Assembly: GCF_014652795.1 (NCBI RefSeq)
Contig: NZ_BMZM01000002.1
Location: 496,001-560,000, forward strand
DNA from: Kushneria pakistanensis
GTDB lineage: Bacteria > Pseudomonadota > Gammaproteobacteria > Pseudomonadales > Halomonadaceae
Length of the DNA: 64,000 bases
Direction of reading: 5' to 3'
A program made the translations under genes and the position numbers. Under the pieces are notes generated by a model. The model was given only the letters and a program-made list of their open reading frames with translations, was not told the DNA's origin and ran no database searches. Below, piece by piece: positions 1-7,904 of the stretch; the stretch's first letter is position 1; every line of letters starts with the position of its first letter.

Positions 1-321
1 CAGGTGGCGAAAACGCGCGGCGAGGGGCGTTTCTACATCGCCGCCGTCGAGATCCTGCCCAACATGATCCAGTCGGTACTCACCGACATGGGCATGCGCT
101 TTGTCTTCATCGTACTGCTGCTCAGCGGCATGAGCTTTCTGGGGCTGGGGGTGCAGCCGCCGGCGGCCGATCTGGGCTCGCTGGTGCGGGAAAACATCGG
201 TGGACTCAGCGATGGGGCGCTGGCCGTCATTGCGCCGGCACTGGCCATCGGCACGCTCACCATCGGCGCCAATCTGCTGATCGACAGCCTGTCCAACAGC
301 CGCGACACGCAAAAGGAGTGA
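1..321 (+). CDS. Peptide ABC transporter permease, DppC/OppC type (3' part only)
   Basis: C-terminal 106 residues of an inner-membrane permease of the dipeptide/oligopeptide ABC family; the 5' end lies outside the window and the reading frame is open from base 1. The ILPN sequence that ends the family's cytoplasmic EAA loop is visible near residue 20, followed by a membrane segment (FVFIVLLLSGMSFLGLG), the usual PPAADLGSLV periplasmic stretch and a last membrane helix. The ATP-binding subunit starts 4 bases after the stop, so the two are certainly one operon. The substrate cannot be read from this fragment; a peptide or related nickel/opine substrate is possible. Confidence 0.85.
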   Translation, partial: QVAKTRGEGRFYIAAVEILPNMIQSVLTDMGMRFVFIVLLLSGMSFLGLGVQPPAADLGSLVRENIGGLSDGALAVIAPALAIGTLTIGANLLIDSLSNSRDTQKE

Positions 322-325
322 CCAT

Positions 326-1978
326 ATGCTGGGTGAATCACTCACCGTGCGCGATCTCAGGATCTGCGCCACCCCGCCGGGCGGCGAGGAACGCATTATC
401 GTTAACGACATCGGCTTTGCCCTGGCGCCGGGAGAAGTGCTGGCACTGATCGGCGAGTCGGGTTCGGGCAAGACCACCATTGCGCTTGCCATGCTGGGCT
501 ATGCCCGCAGCGGCTGTCGCATCGCCGGGGGCAGCGTGCAGCTCGGCGATACCGATGTCCTGTCGCTCAACCCCAAAGAGACCCGCGCGCTGCGCGGCCA
601 CCGGGTGGCCTATATTGCCCAGAGTGCGGCGGCGGCGTTCAACCCCTCACGGACCCTGATGGATCAGGTCATCGAAGGCGCGCTGATTCATGGCGTCATG
701 AGCCGTCAGGAGGCGCGACAAAAGGCCGTGTCACTGTTTCACGATCTGGCCCTGCCGGAACCCGATCACATCGGGGAGCGCTATCCGCATCAGGTCTCCG
801 GCGGACAGCTCCAGCGGGTCATGGCGGCGATGGCGCTGATCACCGACCCGGCGCTGGTCATCCTTGACGAGCCCACCACGGCACTCGATGTCACCACCCA
901 GATCGAGGTGCTGCGCGCCTTCAAGCAGGTGATGCGCGAGCGGGGCACCACGGCCATCTACGTCTCACATGATCTGGCCGTGGTGGCGCAGATGGCCGAT
1001 CAGGTACTGGTGCTGCAAAACGGCGAAACCCAGGAGCACAACACCACCGCCCGTATTCTGGCGCAGCCGGCGCATGCCTATACCCGCAGCCTGCTGGCCG
1101 CGGCCCGACCGCACGAGCATCTGTCCCCGGTCCGGGGCAGGCCCGGCGCGGAGCTTCTGGATATTGACGACCTGCAGGTCGGCTATGGCGCACGCAACGC
1201 CCAGGGACGACCCGCAAACGTGGTGCTTGAGCATATCAATCTGCACCTGACCAGCGGCCAGGCGCTGGGCGTGATCGGGGAGTCGGGTTCGGGGAAATCG
1301 ACGCTGGCCCGCGCCGTGGCGGGACTGGTCGCACCGTCGCATGGGGCGATCCAGTTTGACCGGCGTGAGCTGTCCACCACGCTGCGCGGGCGCACGCCGG
1401 AGCAGTTTCGCCGCATTCAGATGGTCTTCCAGAGCGCCGACAACGCGCTCAATCCGGCCCACAGCGTCCAGCGCCTGCTCAATCGACCACTGGAGACCTA
1501 CTTCAATCTGGACCGGCGCGCGCGCCGTGCCCGTGTCGAGGAGCTGATGGATCTGGTCAAGCTGCCGCGCCACCTGCTCGAGCGCAAGCCCGGCGAGCTC
1601 TCCGGTGGCCAGAAACAGCGCATCAACCTGGCGCGCGCTCTGGCGGCCAGACCGGATCTGATCCTGTGTGACGAGGTGACCTCGGCGCTCGATACGGTGG
1701 TGGGTGCCGCGATTCTGGAGCTTCTGGTCGAGCTGCGTCGCGAGCTGGGCGTGGCCTATCTCTTCATCAGCCACGACATCTCCACCGTGCGCTCGCTGTG
1801 TGATGACGTGATGGTGCTTTATCAGGGCCAGTGCGTGGAGAGCGGACCGTGTCGGCAGGTGCTGGACACGCCGCAGCATGACTATACCCGGCGGCTGATC
1901 GGCTCGGTGCCGGAGCTGCGGCAGGGCTGGCTGGAAAGCCGTCCGCCGCGCAGCGAAACGGCAGCCACGATGGCATGA
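326..1978 (+). CDS. Tandem ATP-binding protein of a peptide ABC transporter (DppD-DppF fusion)
   Basis: 550-residue cytoplasmic ATPase with two complete nucleotide-binding domains in one chain, as in GsiA or YejF, energising the permease encoded just upstream. Domain 1 has Walker A GESGSGKT at about 43-50, signature VSGGQ near 157 and Walker B LVILDEP near 177. Domain 2 has GESGSGKS near 318, LSGGQ near 425 and LILCDE near 445. Both retain the catalytic Glu, so both sites should hydrolyse ATP. The ATG lies 4 bases after the permease stop, behind an AAGGAG ribosome site inside the permease 3' end. The stop overlaps an ATG of the next ORF, so translation may be coupled. Confidence 0.92.
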   Translation: MLGESLTVRDLRICATPPGGEERIIVNDIGFALAPGEVLALIGESGSGKTTIALAMLGYARSGCRIAGGSVQLGDTDVLSLNPKETRALRGHRVAYIAQSAAAAFNPSRTLMDQVIEGALIHGVMSRQEARQKAVSLFHDLALPEPDHIGERYPHQVSGGQLQRVMAAMALITDPALVILDEPTTALDVTTQIEVLRAFKQVMRERGTTAIYVSHDLAVVAQMADQVLVLQNGETQEHNTTARILAQPAHAYTRSLLAAARPHEHLSPVRGRPGAELLDIDDLQVGYGARNAQGRPANVVLEHINLHLTSGQALGVIGESGSGKSTLARAVAGLVAPSHGAIQFDRRELSTTLRGRTPEQFRRIQMVFQSADNALNPAHSVQRLLNRPLETYFNLDRRARRARVEELMDLVKLPRHLLERKPGELSGGQKQRINLARALAARPDLILCDEVTSALDTVVGAAILELLVELRRELGVAYLFISHDISTVRSLCDDVMVLYQGQCVESGPCRQVLDTPQHDYTRRLIGSVPELRQGWLESRPPRSETAATMA

Positions 1979-2007
1979 CCCCTTTTGAACAGTCAGGAGC
2001 AAACCGC

Positions 2008-3468
2008 ATGAGCAGACCGGCGCTGAATGACCCCGCGCTCTGGCAGGAGGCCGGATTTATCAACGGGCAGTGGTGCCATGCCGATGATGGCGCCTCCATC
2101 GAGGTCATTGATCCCGCCAGCGGTGAGACGCTGGCGGCGGTGCCCGCGATGGGCACTCAGGAAACCCGCCGGGCGATTGCCGCCGCCGAGGCTGCCTGGC
2201 CCGAATGGCGGGCGCGACCGGCGCCCGAGCGCGCCGAGCTTTTGATGCGCTGGCACGATCTGATGATCGAGAACCTCGAGGATCTGGCGCTGATCATGAC
2301 CCGCGAGCAGGGCAAGCCGCTTGACGAGTCACGCGGCGAGATTCGCTACGGCGCAAGTTTCGTGAAGTGGTTCGCCGAGGAAGCGCGGCGCGCCTACGGC
2401 GAGACCATTCCGGCCCCCACGAAGGATCGCCGCATTCTGGTGCTCAAGCAGCCGGTGGGCGTGTGCGGGGCGATCACGCCGTGGAACTTTCCCAATGCCA
2501 TGATCACGCGCAAGTGCGCCCCGGCGCTCGCCGCGGGCTGCCCGATCGTGATCAAGCCCTCGGAGTTCACACCGCTGTCGGCGCTGGCGCTGGCGGTACT
2601 GGCCGAGCGTGCCGGTTTCCCGCCCGGTGTGCTCAACATCGTCACCGGCATGCCCGAAGAAATCGGTGGCGAGCTGACCGCCAATCCGGTGGTGCGAAAG
2701 CTCTCCTTTACCGGCTCGACCCGGGTCGGGCGGCTTTTGATGCGCCAGTGCAGCGACGAGATCAAGCGTCTGAGCCTGGAGCTGGGCGGCAACGCACCGC
2801 TGATCGTCTTTGACGATGCCGATATCGAACTGGCGGTGGCCGGCACCATGGCGAGCAAGTTCCGCAATGCCGGTCAGACCTGCGTATGCGCCAACCGCAT
2901 TCTGGTGCAGTCAGGCATCCACGACCGCTTCGTGGCCCGCCTTGAAGAGGCGATGGCCGCGCTCAGGTGCGGCAACGGCATGGACGAGGGCGTCACCATC
3001 GGGCCGTTGATCAACCATCAGGCCATCGAGAAGGTCGCCGCGCATATCGATGACGCACTGAGCCACGGCGCCACTCTGGTGTGCGGCGGTGTGCCCGATG
3101 GTCGTGATCGCCACGCGGTACCGACGCTTCTGACCGGCGTGACCGAGGGCATGCGGATTACGTATGAAGAGACCTTCGGGCCGGTGGCCCCGATCATGCG
3201 CTTTGACAGCGAAGAGGAGGCGGTGCGCATCGCCAACGACACACCGTTTGGTCTTGCCGCCTACTTTTTTACCGAAAGCATGCGTCGCGCCTGGCGCGTC
3301 GGCGAGGCGCTGGAATTCGGCATGGTCGGGCTCAACACCGGCGCGATCTCGATGGAGGTGGCGCCCTTCGGCGGCGTCAAGCAGTCGGGGCTGGGGCGCG
3401 AGGGCGCTCGCCAGGGGCTTGAGGAATACCTGGAGGAGAAGGCCTTCCACATGGGTGGGCTGATCTAG
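2008..3468 (+). CDS. gabD: NAD(P)-dependent succinate-semialdehyde dehydrogenase-type aldehyde dehydrogenase
   Basis: 486-residue aldehyde dehydrogenase close to GabD, which oxidises succinate semialdehyde to succinate in GABA catabolism; related glutarate-semialdehyde enzymes cannot be excluded. Visible motifs are the cofactor region TPWNFPNAMITRKC, the FTGSTRVG glycine loop, the general-base Glu in LELGGN and the catalytic Cys in NAGQTCVCANR. The CVC pair matches the redox-sensitive cysteines of the SSADH branch. An ATG at 1975 overlaps the upstream stop, but the ATG at 2008 has AGGAG eight bases ahead and aligns with GabD N-termini (LNDPALW...), so it is preferred. Co-transcription with the peptide transporter suggests use of imported nitrogen compounds. 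Confidence 0.88.
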   Translation: MSRPALNDPALWQEAGFINGQWCHADDGASIEVIDPASGETLAAVPAMGTQETRRAIAAAEAAWPEWRARPAPERAELLMRWHDLMIENLEDLALIMTREQGKPLDESRGEIRYGASFVKWFAEEARRAYGETIPAPTKDRRILVLKQPVGVCGAITPWNFPNAMITRKCAPALAAGCPIVIKPSEFTPLSALALAVLAERAGFPPGVLNIVTGMPEEIGGELTANPVVRKLSFTGSTRVGRLLMRQCSDEIKRLSLELGGNAPLIVFDDADIELAVAGTMASKFRNAGQTCVCANRILVQSGIHDRFVARLEEAMAALRCGNGMDEGVTIGPLINHQAIEKVAAHIDDALSHGATLVCGGVPDGRDRHAVPTLLTGVTEGMRITYEETFGPVAPIMRFDSEEEAVRIANDTPFGLAAYFFTESMRRAWRVGEALEFGMVGLNTGAISMEVAPFGGVKQSGLGREGARQGLEEYLEEKAFHMGGLI

Positions 3469-3504
3469 CCACCATTGAGGGCCCGGCAGGCGCCGGGCCC
3501 CGTA

Positions 3505-3541
3505 ACGACCTGCCAATGTTTACTTACGACCTGCCACTGTT
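3505..3541. repeat. Two 16-bp direct repeats, 21 bp apart
   Basis: ACGACCTGCCAATGTT (3505-3520) and ACGACCTGCCACTGTT (3526-3541) differ at one base, and their starts are 21 bp apart, two helical turns. This is the geometry of paired protein-binding half-sites on one DNA face. No such pair was noticed upstream of the paralogue at 7905. Confidence 0.7.
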
Positions 3542-3733
3542 TCCCTTCCCGGCGCTAGAGTTGCGCCCTGTGATCTGCCGGTGTGTTCTGCGCGACAGCG
3601 CCTTATTGAGGCCTGTCATCGTCCTGCTGGCGCCGTGAAATAAATCTGGCCGCTGCCTCTGGTTTGTCTATTGTGACAATGTGACATGTTGGTGAAAGGG
3701 ACTTCTCACCCACGTGATCCATCCCAGGGAAAG

Positions 3734-3763
3734 ACGTCCTGATAGCCATGGGCATCAGGACGT
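3734..3763 (+). promoter_or_regulatory. Leader hairpin upstream of membrane-protein paralogue 1
   Basis: A perfect 10-bp inverted repeat (ACGTCCTGAT, then ATCAGGACGT) encloses a loop that can itself pair GCC with GGC. It sits about 40 bases before the start codon at 3805. The leader of the paralogue at 7905 shares surrounding sequence and has a weaker hairpin in the same place. An RNA role is inferred. Confidence 0.5.
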
Positions 3764-3804
3764 TACGGGCGCTTTAAAGGGTGCTTCATACAAGGAATCG
3801 GATT

Positions 3805-4851
3805 ATGGCAGATACCACCGTTGGAACCGTACGCGAGTCGATCGATCGCGTCTCATGGGGCAGCATCATTGCAGGCGTGGTGACCGTACTCGCCATCTCC
3901 GCCATTCTCTCACTGCTGGGAACAGCGATCGGCTCCAGCGTGATTGATCCGATGTCGAATAACCCCTTTGACGGTCTGGGGACGGCCTTTGGCATCTCCT
4001 CTGCCGTATTTCTGATCATCAGCTTTGCCGCCGGCGGCTTTGTGGCAGGCCGACTGGCCAACATTCGTGGCTTTATTCACGGCTTCTTGAGCTGGGCGAC
4101 TGCAACGCTGATTTCGATGGCGCTGATCGGTTTCGCCGCCGGCAATATCGTCTCCGGCGGTGCCAGCGCCGTGGGATCGATCGTTTCGGGCGCCGGCCAG
4201 GTGACCGGCAGCGTGGCGAAGGGACTTGGCAACGCGACGTCGTCACTGGGGGATCAGCTCAGCGAGCACTTTGATTTTGATCCCGGTAGCGAGTCGATGC
4301 TGGACGATCAAAACCTTCAGCGTCAGGTCCGTCAGGTGCTGCGCGACACTGATACCGGATCGCTGCAGCCCGAGTATCTGAGCAATCAGGCCCAGGCGGC
4401 GGGCGACGATATCCAGGCAGCTGTCCGGCAGCTGGCCAGCAATCCTTCCAACTACGAGGCCATCCTCAACGAGCTGGTCGAAAAGCAAAAGGCGCGCCTT
4501 GATAACATCCAGCAGGATATCGACCGCGACGCGCTGGTCAATTCACTGGCCAGCAATACGGACATGAGCGAGTCAGAGGCCGAAGAGTTCGTTGACAATG
4601 CGATGGCCCGCCTTGATGACGGCGTCAATCAGATGCAGCAGCAGGTCGACCGGCTGGACGGCTATGTTGATCAGGCGCAGCAGGAGCTGGCCGAGGCCGA
4701 GCAGTCACTGCGTGAAAGCGCCGATGAGGCTGCCGATAGCCTTCGCAACTCTGCGCTGATGGCCTTTATTGCCATGGTCATCGCCGCCTTGATCAGCAGC
4801 TTTGCCGGTCTTTTGGGCAGCAAAATGAGTGCTCGTCACCGCAGGACCTGA
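3805..4851 (+). CDS. Four-helix membrane protein with long periplasmic or cytoplasmic coiled coil (paralogue 1)
   Basis: 348-residue inner-membrane protein of unknown function. Three hydrophobic segments lie in the first 115 residues (about 17-40, 57-80, 85-110), rich in Gly/Ala/Ser. A polar, strongly helical region of about 190 residues follows, rich in Gln, Asp and Glu, with coiled-coil-like stretches (MQQQVDRLDGYVDQAQQELAEAEQ). A final helix near 322-340 and a basic tail end it. The ATG at 3805 has AAGGA eight bases upstream; an ATG at 3781 has no ribosome site. The gene at 7905 encodes a protein of exactly the same length and mostly the same sequence. Neighbouring YsnF-type genes suggest an envelope or osmotic stress role (inference). 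Confidence 0.85.
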   Translation: MADTTVGTVRESIDRVSWGSIIAGVVTVLAISAILSLLGTAIGSSVIDPMSNNPFDGLGTAFGISSAVFLIISFAAGGFVAGRLANIRGFIHGFLSWATATLISMALIGFAAGNIVSGGASAVGSIVSGAGQVTGSVAKGLGNATSSLGDQLSEHFDFDPGSESMLDDQNLQRQVRQVLRDTDTGSLQPEYLSNQAQAAGDDIQAAVRQLASNPSNYEAILNELVEKQKARLDNIQQDIDRDALVNSLASNTDMSESEAEEFVDNAMARLDDGVNQMQQQVDRLDGYVDQAQQELAEAEQSLRESADEAADSLRNSALMAFIAMVIAALISSFAGLLGSKMSARHRRT

Positions 4852-4900
4852 GTCAGCGCGCGGCGTTTTATCGCTCGCCGCTCAACAAGATGTCCACCTC

Positions 4901-4929
4901 AAAACGCCCGGCTCATGCCGGGCGTTTTC
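4901..4929. terminator. Bidirectional terminator between paralogue 1 and ghrA
   Basis: AAAACGCCCGGC, short loop, GCCGGGCGTTTT: a perfect stem flanked by A and T runs, usable from both sides by the convergent genes. Almost the same hairpin follows paralogue 2 at 9061-9086. Confidence 0.9.
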
Positions 4930-4965
4930 GGTGGTGGCGTACAACGCCAAAAGCCGGTTCGGGAC

Positions 4966-5892
4966 TCAGTAGCCGCGCTGTCGATCCACCCGCCCGAGCA
5001 TTGGTTCGCCGCGCTGATGGCGGCGCAGGTTCTCCAGCAGTACCGGAAAGGCGGTGTCGGGCTGGGTCATGGCGCCGACGTGTGGGGTCATGAGGATGCG
5101 CGGGTCCTGCCAGAAGGGATGATCCACTGCGGGCGGTTCCTCGCGCAGCACATCCAGCACTGCGCCGGAGAGCCGGCCTGTCGCCAGCGCTCTGGTCAGA
5201 TCGGCTTCCACCAGATGCTCGCCGCGACCCATGTTGATCAGCGCCGCGCCCGACGGCAGACGATTGAAAAGCGTCTCGTTGAGCACGCCGCGGGTAGCGT
5301 CGGTCAGGGGCAGCACACAGATCAGGATGTCGCTGGTGGCAAGAAAATCCTCCAGCGCCGCTTCTCCGGCATGGGTGGTAATGCCGTCCATCTCGCGCGG
5401 GGTACGCGACCAGCCGCTGACCACAAAGCCATAACCTTTCAAGTGTCGGGCAATGGCGCCGCCGAGCTGTCCGAGCCCCAGAATACCGATGCGACGCTTG
5501 CCGGGCGGCACCAGCATGTGGGCCTGCCAGTGATGCTCGCGCTGCTGGCGCACGTAGTCGGCCATGTGGCGATGCAGCCAGAGCGTGGCGAAGGTGGCGT
5601 ATTCGATCATGCCCTGCTCGATGGACGGGTCAAGCATGCGCACCACCGGCAGTGCGTCGGGCAGTATCGAAGGGTCGAACTGATCGATGCCGGCGGAGGT
5701 CGCAAAAAGCACCTCGAGATGGGGCAGCAGGGTTTCGATCGCCTCCGGTGGCTGCCAGGCCAGCAGATAGCGAATGTCGGCCGGGTTGCCGATATCGGGC
5801 CACTGGCGAAACTCGATGTCCGGGGCGTGCTCGGCAAACAGCGCCTGCCAGCGTCGGCCGCGGTCGGGGTCGGACTTGTACAGTAGCGCCAT
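4966..5892 (-). CDS. ghrA: Glyoxylate/hydroxypyruvate reductase A family dehydrogenase
   Basis: 308-residue cytoplasmic D-2-hydroxyacid dehydrogenase that should reduce glyoxylate and hydroxypyruvate with NAD(P)H. The Rossmann motif GILGLGQLGGAIA is followed by SRTPREMDG; an Arg where NAD-specific enzymes have Asp fits NADPH use. The catalytic Arg is in NMGRGEHL, the Glu in REEPP and the His in TPHVGAMT. Length and the early FATSAGIDQF motif match the GhrA branch rather than SerA or GhrB. It is transcribed towards paralogue 1 and lies between the two duplicated membrane-protein genes. Confidence 0.9.
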   Translation of the reverse strand: MALLYKSDPDRGRRWQALFAEHAPDIEFRQWPDIGNPADIRYLLAWQPPEAIETLLPHLEVLFATSAGIDQFDPSILPDALPVVRMLDPSIEQGMIEYATFATLWLHRHMADYVRQQREHHWQAHMLVPPGKRRIGILGLGQLGGAIARHLKGYGFVVSGWSRTPREMDGITTHAGEAALEDFLATSDILICVLPLTDATRGVLNETLFNRLPSGAALINMGRGEHLVEADLTRALATGRLSGAVLDVLREEPPAVDHPFWQDPRILMTPHVGAMTQPDTAFPVLLENLRRHQRGEPMLGRVDRQRGY

Positions 5893-6199
5893 GAAGGATG
5901 CCTCGCAGTCGTGATCAACGGGTCTCTATCGTGCCCGGGATCAAGGCGCACGCGATACCGTTATGGCATGTCCTGCCGCGTGATCGAGCCGAATTCTGGC
6001 GTCCGGACGCAGATTGCGCTGTCGTGGCATCTCTGCAGCGGATCATGCCGTGCAGCCCCCCGGATTCAGCGCGATCAACGGTGACGGGATCAATTACGCG
6101 CGGCACCTGAGGCGGCGAGCAGCGTAGGCTGAAACGCATGGCCGAAATGCCCGTTGTGGCCGGGCAGGGATCGATCCCGATCAAGAGGAGCGACAGACA
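5893..6199. other. Divergent intergenic region, ghrA / HAD-like gene
   Basis: About 300 bases separate the divergent starts, so promoters for both directions must lie here. A 12-base palindrome GGGATCGATCCC at 6167-6178 sits just before the GAGGAG ribosome site of the HAD-like gene. No other clear element is seen. Confidence 0.4.
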
Positions 6200-6856
6200 A
6201 TGCAGCTGACGGATTATTCGAGACTGTGTATTGCTGCACACGGGGTGCTGATGGACCGTGACAGCACAATTATCGAAGGGCTTGCGCCGCTGATGACACA
6301 GCTTGCGGCGCCGCCCTCGCGACATGAGGCGCTGGCCGAGTATTTCAGGGCGCTGCATACGCTGACCGATGCCAGCATGAACACGGTCTCGGCGCACTGT
6401 GTGGTCTACTGCGCGCTGGCTGAACAGTGGGGGCTCAAAACGCACTGGCAGGACGGGATTGTCTTCGCGGCCACGGTCGACGCCGGTACGCTGTATGAGG
6501 ATGCGCCGGGCGCGATCCACTATCTGCGCAAGTTCTATCGGCTCACGGTGGTGAGCTCCCTCGATGAGCGCGAGTTTGCCGCCCTGGACGTGCGTATCGG
6601 GCTTGAGGCCCATGAGCGGCTGGCCACCGGCAGCTTTGTGGCGGCGCGCGCTGCCATTCATGATCTGGCCTGCGATCCCGATATGCTGCTGTTGAGCGCA
6701 GGCCCCACACCGGCGTCGTGTCGCGCGGGCTTTTGTCGCATTGTGCGTTCAACATCGAATGCCTCCGCCGTGGCGGTGCATGACGGCTGGCACTTTACGT
6801 CACTGAGCGACTTTATCGGGGCCCATCAGCTTGCCCTGCGTCGCGAAATCCTTTAG
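6200..6856 (+). CDS. Haloacid-dehalogenase-like protein lacking the catalytic Asp
   Basis: 218 residues with the layout of a haloacid dehalogenase type II/HAD protein: an N-terminal CIAAHGVLMD segment, a helical cap region and the motif II strand LTVVSSLDERE. In active relatives motif I reads FDxYGTLxD. Here the first Asp, the nucleophile, is Ala, and the usual Lys of motif III (SYKP) is absent, with only SFVAARAAI at that point. It is therefore probably not a hydrolase and may bind a ligand or partner. GAGGAG lies upstream of the ATG. The Lrp-type regulator follows 68 bases downstream on the same strand. Confidence 0.7.
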   Translation: MQLTDYSRLCIAAHGVLMDRDSTIIEGLAPLMTQLAAPPSRHEALAEYFRALHTLTDASMNTVSAHCVVYCALAEQWGLKTHWQDGIVFAATVDAGTLYEDAPGAIHYLRKFYRLTVVSSLDEREFAALDVRIGLEAHERLATGSFVAARAAIHDLACDPDMLLLSAGPTPASCRAGFCRIVRSTSNASAVAVHDGWHFTSLSDFIGAHQLALRREIL

Positions 6857-6924
6857 ACAGGAGAGGCGACACCCCCGCACTTTGGTAGCAGGCGGGCCCG
6901 AGGACACAACAACAAGGGCGCTCT

Positions 6925-7413
6925 ATGGTGGGTTCCGTTCGACTCGATCGTATCGATATCAACATTCTGGTACAGCTGCAAAACGATGGTCGCATGACCA
7001 ACGTGCATCTGGCCGACGCCGTCGGCCTCTCTCCCAGCCCCTGCCTGCAGCGCGTCAAGCGACTGGAAGCCGCCGGCTACATCACTGCGTTTCAGGCCCG
7101 CCTTGACCTGGCCAAAATGATGGAAAGTGTGACCGTGTTCACCGAGGTGACGCTATCGGATCACCGCCGTGAGGACTTTCTGCGTTTTGAGCAGAGCATT
7201 CGCGAAATCGATGAGCTGATGGAATGTCATCTGATCAGCGGTGGCTATGACTATCTGCTGCGCTTTATCGCTCGCAGCATTACCCACTATCAAAGCGTGA
7301 TGGAGCAGTTGATCGAACGTGAGATCGGCATCGAGAAGTATTTCAGCTACATCGTGATCAAGTCGCCCATCGTCAAGGAGCAGCTGCCGCTGCGCACGCT
7401 GCTGTCGGGGTGA
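6925..7413 (+). CDS. Lrp/AsnC-family transcriptional regulator
   Basis: 162-residue DNA-binding protein: a winged helix-turn-helix in the first 60 residues (LDRIDINILVQLQNDGR ... LSPSPCLQRVKRLEAAGYI) and a RAM ligand-binding domain (VTVFTEVTL ... CHLISGGYDYLLRFIA). Such proteins sense amino acids or related small molecules. The SPSPCLQRVKRLE recognition helix is of the common Lrp/BkdR kind. Likely targets are local, for example the HAD-like gene, ghrA or gabD, but no operator could be assigned. A hairpin terminator follows immediately. Confidence 0.93.
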   Translation: MVGSVRLDRIDINILVQLQNDGRMTNVHLADAVGLSPSPCLQRVKRLEAAGYITAFQARLDLAKMMESVTVFTEVTLSDHRREDFLRFEQSIREIDELMECHLISGGYDYLLRFIARSITHYQSVMEQLIEREIGIEKYFSYIVIKSPIVKEQLPLRTLLSG

Positions 7414-7443
7414 CCGGGTCGCGTTCAGGCATCTGACCGACAC

Positions 7444-7474
7444 AAAAAAACCCGGTGGTTTGCCACCGGGTTTT
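7444..7474. terminator. Terminator after the Lrp-type regulator
   Basis: Stem CCCGGTGG/CCACCGGG with a 4-base loop, A7 before and T4 after, so it can serve both strands. It closely resembles the hairpin at 9449-9479, which ends the YsnF-type operon, in keeping with the gene remnant that abuts it here. Confidence 0.85.
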
Positions 7475-7493
7475 CAATTGTGCCAAAAGAGCA

Positions 7494-7640
7494 TTAGTGC
7501 TTTTTAGGTCCGCTTGTCACGTTGCGCGTGTCATGAGTCTTGTAGATATCGAATTCCTGATGGCGGGTATTGCTGCTGTTCCCGAAATGATGGATGGCCC
7601 TGTGGTCTGCCGACACCGGACCATACGGCGCTAGGGGCAT
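7494..7640 (-). pseudogene. Remnant of a YsnF-type (DUF2382) gene, or a 48-residue small protein
   Basis: On the minus strand a 48-codon frame starts at an ATG (7640) preceded in frame by a stop. Its last 23 residues, RHQEFDIYKTHDT then the tail GPKKH, resemble the C-terminus of the gene at 9519-10349 (RHHEVDIDETDGT then DPKKR). The same convergent terminator type follows both. The simplest reading is the 3' scrap of a lost paralogue. A short expressed protein is possible but the ribosome site is weak. Confidence 0.5.
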
Positions 7641-7904
7641 TCTTCTTCAAGCACGGCAGGGCCATGTTTTCAAGGATCGCCCGCTCGTTGAGCAGTACCT
7701 CTCCCGGTCATCCTTAAATGGGTTAAGACAATATTGGATGCCACCTTTCCAGATTACTTTTTTTGCTACCCTGACAACGTGTTATGTCACTGCAGGTGAC
7801 TGACCACCAATACGATCTGACTCAAGGGAAGACAGCCTGGTGCCCATCGGTCCCGGGTTGCTGAAAAGCGTCATGAACAGGCGCGTGTTAAAAGGAATTA
7901 GACA
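7641..7904. other. Leader of membrane-protein paralogue 2
   Basis: No gene is seen. Sequence just before the start codon (AAGGGAAGAC followed by CCTG and GCCCATCGG) resembles the leader of paralogue 1 (CAGGGAAAGAC, CCTGATAGCCATGGG), so the duplication included upstream DNA. A partial hairpin can form between CAGC near 7830 and GCTG near 7860. An extended -10-like TGCTACCCT lies near 7763. Confidence 0.45.

Larger units (their letters stand above)
3469..3804. other. Intergenic region with GC hairpin, direct repeats and leader hairpin
   Basis: This 336-base gap holds no gene. It contains a strong GC-rich hairpin at 3479-3500 without a T-tract (possible gabD transcript end), two near-identical 16-mers at 3505-3520 and 3526-3541, and a long perfect hairpin at 3734-3763 in the leader of the following gene. 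A plausible promoter lies around 3660-3690 but no hexamer pair is convincing. Confidence 0.6.

Noticed and set aside
965-2002. 345-codon minus-strand frame opposite the ABC ATPase
   Set aside because: Shadow of a well-supported ABC ATPase with all motifs on the plus strand.
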